DNA of 64,000 nucleotides, taken from the NCBI RefSeq assembly GCF_002575655.3, contig NC_053039.3, forward strand, positions 218,321,622-218,385,621. Reading direction: 5' to 3'. Below the pieces are notes generated by a model, which did not search any database, was not told the origin of the DNA, and worked only from the letters and a program-made list of their open reading frames with translations. Both the position numbers and the translations under genes were made by a program. Below are positions 21,577 through 31,176 of this stretch, one piece after another (within the stretch, counting starts at the first letter, position 1; each line of letters opens with the position of its first letter). Source of the DNA: Aegilops tauschii subsp. strangulata. Taxonomy: Eukaryota > Streptophyta > Magnoliopsida > Poales > Poaceae.

Positions 21577-23425
21577 ATGGCAGAACCAACTGACAAGCAG
21601 AGGCGCGATGGGAATTCCCTCCCTGATGTTCTCTTGGAGCAGATCTATAATCGTATGGACCTGCTCAACACCATGTGTCTGGCCGCATGCTCGGTGTCTA
21701 TGTACCATGTACTCATCTGCAACCGGCCGGCCCTTTTCAAGACACCCTGCTTGCTGATGCCCCATCCTCGCAGGTGGCCCAGACACCGACTTGACGATCC
21801 TACGGAGGTTGTCTTTGTGCCCCTCGACATGCTGCCACTACCCGCCCACATGTCCTTCATGCGCGGCCACTACTGGGCGGGCATTAAGGCCAACTCGATC
21901 GTTCTCATCCACCAATCTGGTAGTCCGTGGCATCTCGTGGATATCTACACCCAGTGAGAGATCACCCTTCAATCGTTGGACACCGCTGGCATCAAGCCAC
22001 ACGGCACGCCAGACACTCCTGCCTACTACGCACGAGATGCGTCGAGCTTTTGGTACGACCTCCGTTTGCTGAAGGTTGTAATCTGCAAAGTTCCCACAAC
22101 ATCAGAAGACTACATGGCTTAAAAGCTCATTGCCTTGTTCGACATGGGATTAGTCTATCTAGAATCCGCTCGTCATACATGGTTATGGCTCATCATCATC
22201 ATGTTGACCCACCATTTCTGTGTGATGCTATAGTGCATGATGGCATTGTTTACGCGGTCGACGCACAGTTTGGCTGCATATACTAGTGGAATCTACCATC
22301 ATGTAATTGTTATATCTCATCTCATCTTTACCTTATGAATATGATTGCCTGTTGATTGTTAGAAATTTAGAATGGATAGTATGTCTATAACCACATCATT
22401 GCTATATGTTCCTCTCATTTCCTAGATTTTTATGACCACACATGTTATTGTTAGAGTCGATATGAGAGCAATTGGCATCTAATGATTGTTAGAATAGATA
22501 TTATGAGTATAACCCCATGATTGCTATATGTTACTCTCATTCCAAGATTTTTATAACCACACATGTTATTGTTAGAGTTGATATGAGAACAGTAGTAACT
22601 ACTATGGTAGAATATGAGTAGGCCCTGGCATAGTTGTTTTCTTCTCATTTTTACATGACATTTGAACCATGATATATTGCTAGAATATGAAAGCCATTGG
22701 CTTAATTTTTTAACTTGGGGTATGATTATGACCACGGCATTGCAATTCTCTGGCTATGATCTGTGCCACTGTTATAATAATCTTAATTCCACACATACTC
22801 TGAATGTGATTGTATATTTTTGTCCCTTTGGTCTCCATTTTGATTTGTTGCAGCAGATGCAAAAGTGCTAGCCTTCATAATTCCAGGACCTGGAAATATA
22901 CAAGTTAATGGGTGGTGGTTTATCGCTCATTCAACTGACGGTGGTGATTTGATGCTCATTCGCCTGTACCAAATTGACCAAACCATTTCATCAAACCACA
23001 TGCAGTACAATGCCTGTGGCATTCGTGACTGTGAAGGCTATGGCTGCTTCGTATTCGAGAAAGATCCCAACTCCGCTGGGCCAGGCATATTCAACTGGAG
23101 GCGGGTTTACAGCCTCGGCAACCACTCCATGTTCCTCAGGCTCAATTATCCGATCAACCAACGAATCATCGATCATATCACCGGCGATGATTACCGTGCT
23201 ATGCAACTTCCATTCACCAAGGGGAATTGTGTTTACATATCATACCATGGGTTTCATGAATCACCATATCCAGAGGTTCGTCAACACATCTTGTTGCCAG
23301 ATGAACTTCAGTGCGTGAAAGGCATCAAGCTTCCAAGCGATAAATGGCTTTTGCAAACCCGACATGCGGCGATGTGGTTCATGCCAACAGCAAATATGCA
23401 CAACTTGATTCGTAGTGATATCTAG
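21577..23425 (+). pseudogene. F-box / DUF295 (KIB-type) protein pseudogene, two exons
   Basis: F-box proteins of this type recruit substrates to SCF ubiquitin ligases; DUF295 family members are numerous in grasses and mostly uncharacterised. Exon 1 starts at ATG 21577 with a short F-box-like segment (SLPDVLLEQIYNRMD, LAACSVSMYHVL) and then propeller-like sequence (HYWAGIKANS, SPWHLVDIYT). It has in-frame stops at 21955-21957 (TGA) and 22120-22122 (TAA). A frameshift follows near a CATCATCATCAT run at about 22190-22204, after which DPPFLCDAIVHDG and YAVDAQFG continue in another frame. Exon 2 starts after TTGTTGCAG at 22854 and is open to TAG 23423-23425 (VNGWWFIAHS, YGCFVFEKDP, VYISYHGF). The clean exon 2 suggests recent inactivation. 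The family call rests on motif pattern only. Confidence 0.7.
22354..22594. repeat. Tandem duplication inside the F-box pseudogene intron
   Basis: A segment starting GATTGTTAGAA at 22354 repeats with a 130-bp offset at 22484. Shared words include TTGCTATATGTT, CTCTCATT, GATTTTTAT and CCACACATGTTATTGTTAGAG. Divergence is moderate, so the duplication is not very recent. Confidence 0.75.
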
Positions 23426-24224
23426 ACTGAGCCATGTATCCTGCTGCTGTAGCATGACCCTCTTTTCTTGGATATTATGTACTGTAGTTAGTTTGAAGGA
23501 TAGCTACCTTTCTGGGATCCAGTGCATCCTAACTCACCTACGTAGCATATACTGATAATGATGATGGAGATGTTGCGCAGTAGCCATATATATCAATTAG
23601 GCTTCAAGTGCGTACTTGTTGGTGAAAGTGTTGTCCAATGGGAATTATATTTTGTATTAATCATGTAGCCTACAAAGTCTGTCGCACAGCCTTGTAACTT
23701 CGTACTCCATTTTCTAAATTTGTACTAGTACTAGTAGTCCTCTATACCGTATATTGCGCTACTCATACTACTCCCTCCCTCCTGGTTTATTGGTCCCCTT
23801 CGTAATTTGTGTCAAATTTTGACCATAAATTTAACTAACTAAATGTTAATGCATGTCACAAAAAATTATATTATTGGATTTGTATTTCAACATAGTTTCT
23901 AGTGGTATAATTTTCGGTGACATGCATTGACATTTTGTTAGTTAAACCTATGGTTAAAATGTGACACTAAATACGACTAGTAAGTAGTACAGTAGTACTA
24001 GTATACGTCGGTCAAATTATTCATCATGTCCTCACATTGAATTGACATGACAACAGGCTGCACATGAGGTGACACAAGAGTCCCGGTGGCGTGTTCGGTT
24101 CACCAAAGTGAGCCTCTCCCCTCTCGTAGTACAACAGCACTCTCCCATTCTCTACAAAGTCACTCTCCCATTCTCTCCCGGTCTCCCTGCCTCCCAGCCG
24201 CCGCCTTGTTCCGATCCATTTGGT
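23426..24224. other. Interval between the two pseudogenes
   Basis: This holds the 3' side of the F-box pseudogene, MITE copy 2 (23771-23980) and about 240 bases of pyrimidine-rich sequence before the NAC start, including CTCTCCC and CTCCC runs consistent with a 5' leader. No other gene is seen. Confidence 0.4.
23771..23980. mobile_element. MITE copy 2 (Stowaway-like)
   Basis: It begins CTCCCTCCCTCCTGGTTTAT and folds back: GTGTCAAATTTTGACCATAA and AATGCATGTCAC on the left pair with GTGACATGCATTGACATTTT and TTAAACCTATGGTTAAAATG on the right. It is clearly related to copy 1 at 20708-20910. TA-rich flanks (ACTACT and TAGTAAGTAG) fit a TA target, but I cannot fix the exact ends. Confidence 0.72.
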
Positions 24225-25306
24225 ATGATGAGCGATGATCTACTAGAGCTGCTATACTTCATTGCAAGTAGTCAAAAGGAAGACGCTGAAAAAATTGATC
24301 TCAACAAGGATGCTCTTCAAGCTAGCCGGATGAAGGAAGGAACCAGCAAGGCCGCTCATGTGAGTATTCGTCCCGTCGCCCTGTCTGATGATTTCAATCT
24401 TTATGGGGGTTTTCAAGCCTTTAGAGTCTACATGTAGTAATGAAGCCGAGACCCCAGTTTGTTCGAGTATTGTGGACTTCATATTTGGAGTACCACTTAT
24501 ATATCAAAATCTTTCATCATTTACTTAAAACAGTTGATTGATCATACATTGAGTACCATTTAACTGGAATTAACTAATGCAAGTCCAAGAAGGATTGGTC
24601 GGTGCTGCCGACTGGCGTCAAGTTTGATCCCATGGATCAGGAGCTGATCGAGCGCCTTCAGGCCAAAGTGATTGCTGACAGCGCGACATCTCACCCTCTC
24701 ATCGATTTGTTCATACCGACCATCGACAGCGAGCACGGCATATGCTACACTCATCCTGAGAAACTTCCAGGTGAGACACCAATCGGCCGCCTACTTGCAC
24801 AAACATATTCCTTTGTTTATACCTTTATTTTTCTTTTTAGATGCAGACCTAGTGAAGCAATTACAATTTGACAGTTAATAAAAAGTGAAGCACGTGACTG
24901 CAACATGCCAAATGTTATGAAAATACCAACTACGTACCATAAAATTTGTATTCGCCAATACTGCAGGTATCACACTGAGTGGCCTAAGCAAGAATTTCTT
25001 CTAGTGCAACTCTAGGGCGTTCAAAAGGGGCACACGGACATGTCGCAAGATACAATCAGAGTGCGGCATGCACGCGATGTGGCACAAGACCGGCAATACC
25101 TTGTCGGTGATGGTCAACGGCCGACAGATGGGCAGCACAAAGGTTCTGGTGTTGCACACCAACAAGAACTTCGACTAGCAGAGCACCAACTGGGTGATGC
25201 ACCAGTACCACCTCGGGGACCTGGAGCAAGAGAAGGAGCGGGAGCTGGTCGTCTGCAAGATTTTCTACAAGATGAACACTAGGGCCAGGACTAAAAAGAT
25301 TATAAG
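24225..25306 (+). pseudogene. NAC transcription factor pseudogene, SOG1/NAC8-like, cut by E1
   Basis: NAC proteins are plant DNA-binding regulators; the SOG1/NAC8 branch acts in DNA-damage signalling. Proposed exons: A 24225-24359 (from MMSDD; donor GTGAG), B 24584-24770 (after TAACTAATGCAAG; donor GTGAG) and C from 24967 (after CTGCAG). Exon B encodes [28 protein letters not shown] and [12 protein letters not shown], the N-terminal NAC subdomains of this branch. Exon C encodes MWHKTGNTLSVMVNGRQMG, then [11 protein letters not shown] and [11 protein letters not shown], the later subdomains. Damage: TAG at 25002-25004, an extra A in an A-run near 25138-25142, TAG at 25177-25179, and loss of the rest of the protein at the E1 insertion. 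I do not see a credible C-terminal exon after E1. The NAC call is strong; the SOG1/NAC8 branch is inferred from the WVMHQYHLG and YTHPEKLPG wording. Confidence 0.85.
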
Positions 25307-26226
25307 TGTCGGCGTTCTGGGAACGGGGGTCCCCAGACTTGCCTGCCTGCGGCCTACAGCGTGTCTCACCAGCGGCCCAGTACGGCCCGTCTTCATCAAC
25401 CCAAGTTCAAGACCCTCGCGAGGCGCCAAGCCTCGCGGGGCGGACGACACAAGGCCTCCTCAGGGGCGGCCTCGCCAGGCAGGCTCGCGAGGAGGCGGAG
25501 AGATCAAGGCGAGGGGTACCTCGCGAGGTGCTCATGACGTAAGCCATGACGATCAAGACCAGGCAGGCGCCAGGCGGGCGCCAGCCTCCGCAGTGTCCTT
25601 GCTTCCTCTTTGGTGCAAAGGGGGCAAGCGCAGGCGCGGAGTACCGAGGCATCAAGCAAAGGTTTCCATATTGGTGCAACGAGACCAAGACCAGCAGAGC
25701 GGCAGGACGGAGGTCACCGTGGAGCCCAAGACGGCGTCATCACCAGTGCCTTTGGCAGTCGAAGACCACCTTTGGTCAGGATAGCTTGTACTAGCTGTCC
25801 TCTTTCAAAATGGCCGTTGTTGGCTCCCTTCCCGCTCAATATTTGGGAAGAGGACCAGGGCCACTATAAATAGGGCTAGCCACCACAGTAGAAGGGGATG
25901 AATCAGGATTAATCAGATAGAGAGCCAACAGAGACGGATCGACTCCTCTCCAAGCACACCGCCACAAGAACACCTCTCGCGAGGCTGTTCTTCCCTTGTA
26001 CTGTTCATCATCAGCCCAAGAGGCAATCCACCACACCACACACAGGATTAGGGTACTACACCACAACGGTGGCCCGAACCAGTATAAACCTTGCGTCTCT
26101 TGTGTTGTTCATCGTGCTAGCTTAGAATCGCGGCGAGGTTGTGGGCGTGTTTTGATAGGGAGAAGAACTTCGTGCGCACCCCAGAGTTCGAACCTTAAGG
26201 GTTTTGCCGGATCCCGATATTCGACA
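25307..26226 (+). repeat. 5' LTR of E1
   Basis: 920 bp, from TGTCGGCGTTCTGGG to GATATTCGACA. It contains several copies of the palindrome CCTCGCGAGG or its core TCGCGA, and a TATAAATAG box near 25864-25873 that should be the core promoter. The end is followed two bases later by the primer site. Confidence 0.92.
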
Positions 26227-26228
26227 TT

Positions 26229-26246
26229 TGGCGCGCCAGGTAGGGG
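26229..26246 (+). other. Primer-binding site of E1
   Basis: TGGCGCGCCAGGTAGGGG lies two bases after the LTR. The same sequence occurs in E3 in reverse (48892-48911). I do not assign the tRNA. Confidence 0.75.
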
Positions 26247-26298
26247 TGCGCCGAAATCTTCTTTCCGCTGATCCGCGTCTCATCGCTTCGTCGCATCC

Positions 26299-28800
26299 AT
26301 GGCAGACGCTCGCCGAGCCCGCGCCGAGCGCCGAGCTGCTCTCGCCGCCCGTGTCGCCCAGACGGCTCCTCTCGATGGGCCTCCTCGTCGTTCTCCGTTG
26401 CCTGCCGCCAACGCCGCCACCGGCCCGGCGGGGAACAAGCAACAAGCATCTTCGCTGCACCCCTCGGTGCGGCGGGAAGGCCGCACTCCCACTCCATTCC
26501 TGACCCCAGCTGGTTCATCGTCTCACGCTTGTCGCGCCCCCACGGATGCGCAGGCCGCGTTGCTCCTGGCACGTGAGCTCCTGGACTAACGCCCCGTCGA
26601 CAACCTCTACGAAGAATGGCTCGCTCGCATCACCGAGCTCGTCAGTGCCGCAGGGGCCTCTCCCGCATCGTCCCTCTCGCTACCTCGCCCTCCGTCATGC
26701 ATGGGCGACGCAGCTCAGGGAGCGCCTCCGCCACCTCCTCCCCAAGAAGGCGCCCTGGCTCCAAGGCGCGCGGCCCCTGGACGTGACCCGCCGCGTCCGG
26801 TGCCCGCGCAGCAAGAAAGAAGCTGCCAAGAAATCCCTCGGCCTCAAGAAGGGGCTCACGTGCTCCCTGCACCAGCACGACAAGACCGCATCCCTGCACC
26901 AATACGCCAAGACCCCGCGCTGCCCCTGGCGGCGGCGCGCAGGAACCATCTAGAGCTAGCTCTGCATCAGCAAAGGGCTCCGGTGACCAAAGTAGGTTGC
27001 CGCGACTTCACCACCGAGCTGCGTAGCGTCGCCTGACCCGGCAAGTTCAAGCCGGACCTGCCTCCCCGCTACGACGGTACTGCCGACCCCGCGGAGTTCC
27101 TGCAGCTCTACGAGCTGGGTATCGAGGCGGCCAACGGAGACGAAAAGGTCATGGCGAACTGGTTTCCCATGGCGCTTAAGGATGGCGCCCGCACCTCGCT
27201 CCTGAACCTGCCTCCCGGCTCGATCTCCTCTTGGGACGAGATGCGCAACCGCTTCATCACCAACTTCCAGGGCACTCGCGACCGCCCCCCTGCCGTGGGT
27301 GACCTGTGTCGCATCAAGCAGCTGCCTGGAGAGACCCTGGAGAAGTACATTCAGCGCTTCAACGGCGCCCGCCTCAAGATCCCCAAGGTGACAGACGAGG
27401 CCATCATCTTAGTGTTTTCTGATGGCGTCCGCGACGTCAAGATGAAGGAGGAGCTCGCCATCCACGAGGATCTGTGCACATCTCTGGAGCTCTTCAACCT
27501 GGCAACCAAGTGCGCAAGAGCTGAGGATGGATGCCTCTCCCTCCTCGAGCTTCCAGCTGTTGACCCAGAAGAGAAGAAGGGCAAGGCCAAGGACGTGAAG
27601 CACAAAGGAGCGGCCGTGCTCGCAGCAGAGCCAGATACGAAGCGCGGCAGGGACCAGCCGGAGTCGTCCAAGGGCAGCTGATTCTGCGCCTACCACAACC
27701 TCTACACCCACAACACCAATGAATGCCAGGAGCTCCGGGCCGTTCGAGAAGGACGCATCAGTCGATGCCCTGAGCACAACGACCGGGGCTACGGCCGAGG
27801 AGGAGGAAGAGGCGGAGGACAATGGGACGACCGAGGCCCTCGCCAGGAGTGGTGTGACCGACCTCGCGAGGATCGCTGGCAGGACCAGCCTCGCGAGGGA
27901 GCCTGGAGGGATCAGCCTCGCGAGGACCGCCCACAGGGCAAGGCAGGCCTTCCACCTCTGCCGCCACCGCCAAGAAGGAATGACGACCACCACCAGGACG
28001 AGGGGGCTGGGGGCTTCCAGGAGCCACGTGCTATCGCTTGCATCCTGGGCGGTGCCCAGGCCCCAGCTTCTCAGCGCATCTTCAAGCAGTTTGCTCGCAA
28101 GGTGAATGCAGTCCTCCCCAAGCTTGAGGCCACGCGCCCTCTCAGGTGGTCCAAATGCGCTATCACGTTCAGCTCTGCAGATCAACTCAAGTGTGCGGCA
28201 ACCGCTGGTGTCCTCCCAATGCTTTGCTCCCCAGTCATTAGCAACGTGCAAGTTACCATGACCCTCATCGATGGCGGCGCAGGGATCAACGTTCTGTCCG
28301 TCGAGACGTTCAACAACCTTCAAGTGCCATATGATCAACTTCAGCCTACCAAGCCTTTCTCGGGAGTTACTGACGGCTCCACCACCCCGATAGGGCAGGT
28401 CCGCCTCCCTGTCAATTTCGGACAGCGCAGCAACTACCACACCGAGCTCATCGACTTCGACGTCGCCCACATTCGCCTCCCATACAATGCCATCCTCGGG
28501 TATCCAACCCTGGCCAAGTTCATGGCGGTGACCCACCATGGCTATAATGTCCTCAAGATGCCAGGAAGCGGCAGAATCATCACGGTCCCCTGCGAAGAGA
28601 GAGATGCGATGTGCTCCCTTGAGCGCGCCTTCCAAGCTGCATCAATCGAGGACCCGGGCAGCAAGAGCGGGAACCCTCCTAAGGCAGTCCCCAAGAAGAA
28701 GAAGACATCGCCCAGCTCAAGGCCTCAGGAGGTTGGCATGTCAGGTGGTGCCGCATCAGGATCTGCGCCCCTGCAAGGGGCGCCTCCTTCCATCGCATAG
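26299..28800 (+). pseudogene. E1 gag-protease polyprotein with three in-frame stops
   Basis: One reading frame spans 26299-28800 from MADARRARAERR. It is interrupted by TAA 26587-26589, TGA 27034-27036 and TGA 27679-27681, with no frameshift. Order: an Ala/Pro-rich N-terminal region; capsid-type gag (about 27050-27500, SWDEMRNRFITNFQGT, LEKYIQRFNGARLKI, LFNLATKCARAEDG); a CHHC knuckle-like motif CAYHNLYTHNTNEC at about 27685; an Arg/Gly and DRPRED-type repeat segment (27780-27930); and a retropepsin-like domain with LIDGGAGINVL at about 28263-28295 and NAILGYPTL at about 28486. The protease motif is D-G-G rather than the usual D-S/T-G; E3 has D-G-G too, so this is a family trait. Two clean matches to E3 make the assignment secure. 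It would form the particle core and cleave itself in an intact copy. Confidence 0.88.
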
Positions 28801-28937
28801 GAAGGCGCGCCTGGCGCCCTCTCGGGCAGGGCTCGGGGCCTCTCTTCTGGAGGGCCTCAGACTTTGCCAAGATCACGAGGGAGGCGCTCGGGCACCACCT
28901 GGCGGCGTGCTTCGCGGCACGTTCCCCTCAGGAAGGC

Positions 28938-29345
28938 ATGGGGCAAAAAAATCCCATCCCTCAGGAGTTCATCACCAAGACCACACAAGAGCTTCAGGAA
29001 GCAAGAGCCATGCGCGGTGATCGCCGTTTCCGTGGCGTAGCTCCCCATCCAGGCGAGGATGGCGGGCTGCGCGTCTGCATCGATTTCCCAGGTCTCAACC
29101 GAGCCGCATCTCAGGGGCGCTTCTGGCCTTCACGCGTGGGACATTGCGAAGGTCCACCGCACAGCTGCGTTTGCATGCTTTTCGGCCTGCCGAACGTGGC
29201 TGCTACTCACCAGCGCCATCTGCGGAGCATTCTGGCGGCTCAGGAGGCTAGTCACCACGCGGTCCTGGCGGAGATGGAGATGGTCCTCGAGGAACCGCCC
29301 GGACCCCTAGAGCCTCCCGAGGCTCAGGGCTCCGGTGGCTCGTGA
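28938..29345 (+). pseudogene. E1 collapsed reverse-transcriptase remnant
   Basis: About 135 residues follow gag-protease. Two RT landmarks remain: GLRVCIDFPGLNRA (equivalent of the VDF+DLNK motif) and CMLFGLPNVAATHQRHL (equivalent of MPFGLKNAGATYQR). The segment that should lie between them, with the first catalytic Asp (DAYSGYHQ), is replaced by an unrelated short stretch. Everything after the second motif, including YVDD, RNase H and integrase, is absent. The frame ends with an acidic Pro-rich tail (LEEPPGPLEPPEAQG). E3 has the same shape (45798-46133), so the collapse predates both insertions. Confidence 0.8.
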
Positions 29346-30367
29346 GGGTCGGCCTCTTCACTTGTGGCATGTATCCTTTCTGCGTTTATCTAAGCTGATT
29401 TGCCCTTCATGCTTAACCTGCCTGTGATTATCGCCTGACCAATTGACATCTACCTCTGGAGCCGCTCGTGCTGGCATGGCGCTTGCGCATGGGTCCGTCC
29501 CTGCAACGTCGACAAATTTGAGTGGTCGAGCTCTGGCCCGCGGCAGCCCTACAAGCGTCACCTCACCAGGCCCTCAGTGCCCTCACCACTCTCTTGGAGC
29601 AACCAAAGGCCGGTCGGCAATCATAATGGCAACCTGCACTCTTCTCGTGTTTGTTTACAGGAACCTCCTGAGGTCTACAGCGGGTGGCATCGCGGGCTCT
29701 CTCCTCCTTTCCCGCGCGATCCGCTTGCGCGTTAAAAGGGGGGCTCCTGAGCATCGCGACACAAGAGCTCTTACTGGCTCTCCAGCCCTCACCCCCTGGC
29801 CTTGTCCACGGCATCGCGACCTAGCATACCAGCTGCGGCTGAGCTCGCCTGAGGGCCGGGACCTGAGGACATAGAGCACTAAGGAGAGTGTGGGGAAGAG
29901 AGAGGAAGCTCGCGAGGGCCTAGCCCAGCTACATCCCAGCCGCCGACATACATGTCCGGCGCGACGCGAAGGAACGACCCCATGTGTTCGAGATAAGTTT
30001 CGCACCTGGAATAGCCAATTGATGCAACACAGACTCTCCACTTAATGCGGCTCTGTGACGGCGACGCTGCCTTCCTTTCTCACCTTTCGGCGGCTGCTTG
30101 TGCACCAAAGGGGACCTCCCGAGCATCGCGCCTCGGGGGCTCTTACTGGACCTCGGGCCGCTCACCTCCTGGCCTTGACCACGGCATCACGACCTGTCAT
30201 ACCAGCGACGGCTGAAGCCTGCCTGGGGACTGGGACCTGTCAGCGTAGAGCACCAAGTCGTCGTGAGGTTAGAAAGGGGGAACCAAGCCGGGACAGAACA
30301 AGCATTCGCACCGCCCCATAATAAGGATAATATCAACAAAAGACATCGCGACCCCTTTACATGCCCC
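29346..30367 (+). repeat. E1 spacer with diverged repeats, before E2
   Basis: No coding signal is convincing. A segment at about 29727-29880 (GCATCGCGAC, GAGCTCTTACTGG, CACGGCATCGCGACC, GGGACCTGAGGACATAGAGCA) recurs about 375 bases on at 30100-30250. The copies resemble the CTCCTGAG...CTCAGGAG hairpin repeats in E3. GCCCC at 30363-30367 is the left target duplication of E2. Confidence 0.6.
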
Positions 30368-30846
30368 TGTCGGTGTCAAAACCGGCGGATCTCGGGTAGG
30401 GGGTCCCGAACTGTGCGTCTAAGGTTAATGGTAACAGGAGGCGGGGGGACACAATGTTTACCCAGGTCCGGGCCCTCTCGATGGAGGTAATACCCTACTT
30501 CCTACTTGATTGATCTTGATGATATGAGTATTACAAGAGTTGATCTACCACGAGATCGTAGAGGCTAAACCCTAGAAGCTAGCCTATGAGTATGATTGTT
30601 CATGTTGTCGGTCCTACGGACTAAACCCTCCAGTTTATATAGACATCGGAGAGGGCTAGGGTTCCACAGAGTCGGTTACAAAGGAGGAGATCTACATATC
30701 CGAATTGCCAAGCTTGCCTTCCATGCAAAGGAGAGTCCCATCCGGACACGTGACAAAGTCTTCAATCTTGTATCTTCATAGTCCAACAGTCCGGCCAAAG
30801 TATATAGTCCGGCTGTCCGGATACCCCCTAATCCAGGACTCCCTCA
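30368..30846 (-). repeat. 3' LTR of E2
   Basis: 479 bp, TGTCGGTGTC...GACTCCCTCA. On the minus strand it is preceded by a purine-rich tract (GGTTCGGGGGTTAC, 30847-30860) that serves as the polypurine tract. Confidence 0.92.
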
Positions 30847-31176
30847 GTAACCCCCGAACCAGGCTTCAATGACAATGAGTCCGGCGCGTAGATTGTCTTC
30901 GGCATTGCAAGGCGGGTTCTTCTCCAACTCCAGAGCACCTGTTGTAACGAGTAGTGTCCGGCTTCCCATTAATGTTGCACTCCTCGGCTTTTGTACCTTA
31001 ATAATGGCAATCTCCACATGTAGAGCGAATGCGAGAAGTCAGGGCATTTTTTGCATTTGCCACCCTGACCATATTAGTAAATCGTCTATTAAAGATACGG
31101 GGATCCTCACATCCAAATCACACCTTCTTCCCCTAAGCGAGGAATCACCAGAGCGCACCCAAAAAACCATCCCATC

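Noticed and set aside
25194..25784. Open frame running from NAC sequence into E1
   Set aside because: A chance fusion across the insertion point; the second half is LTR sequence.
27409..28635. 408-codon minus-strand open frame
   Set aside because: It is the exact antisense shadow of the E1 gag-protease frame, kept open by GC-rich codon use; E3 has a similar shadow.
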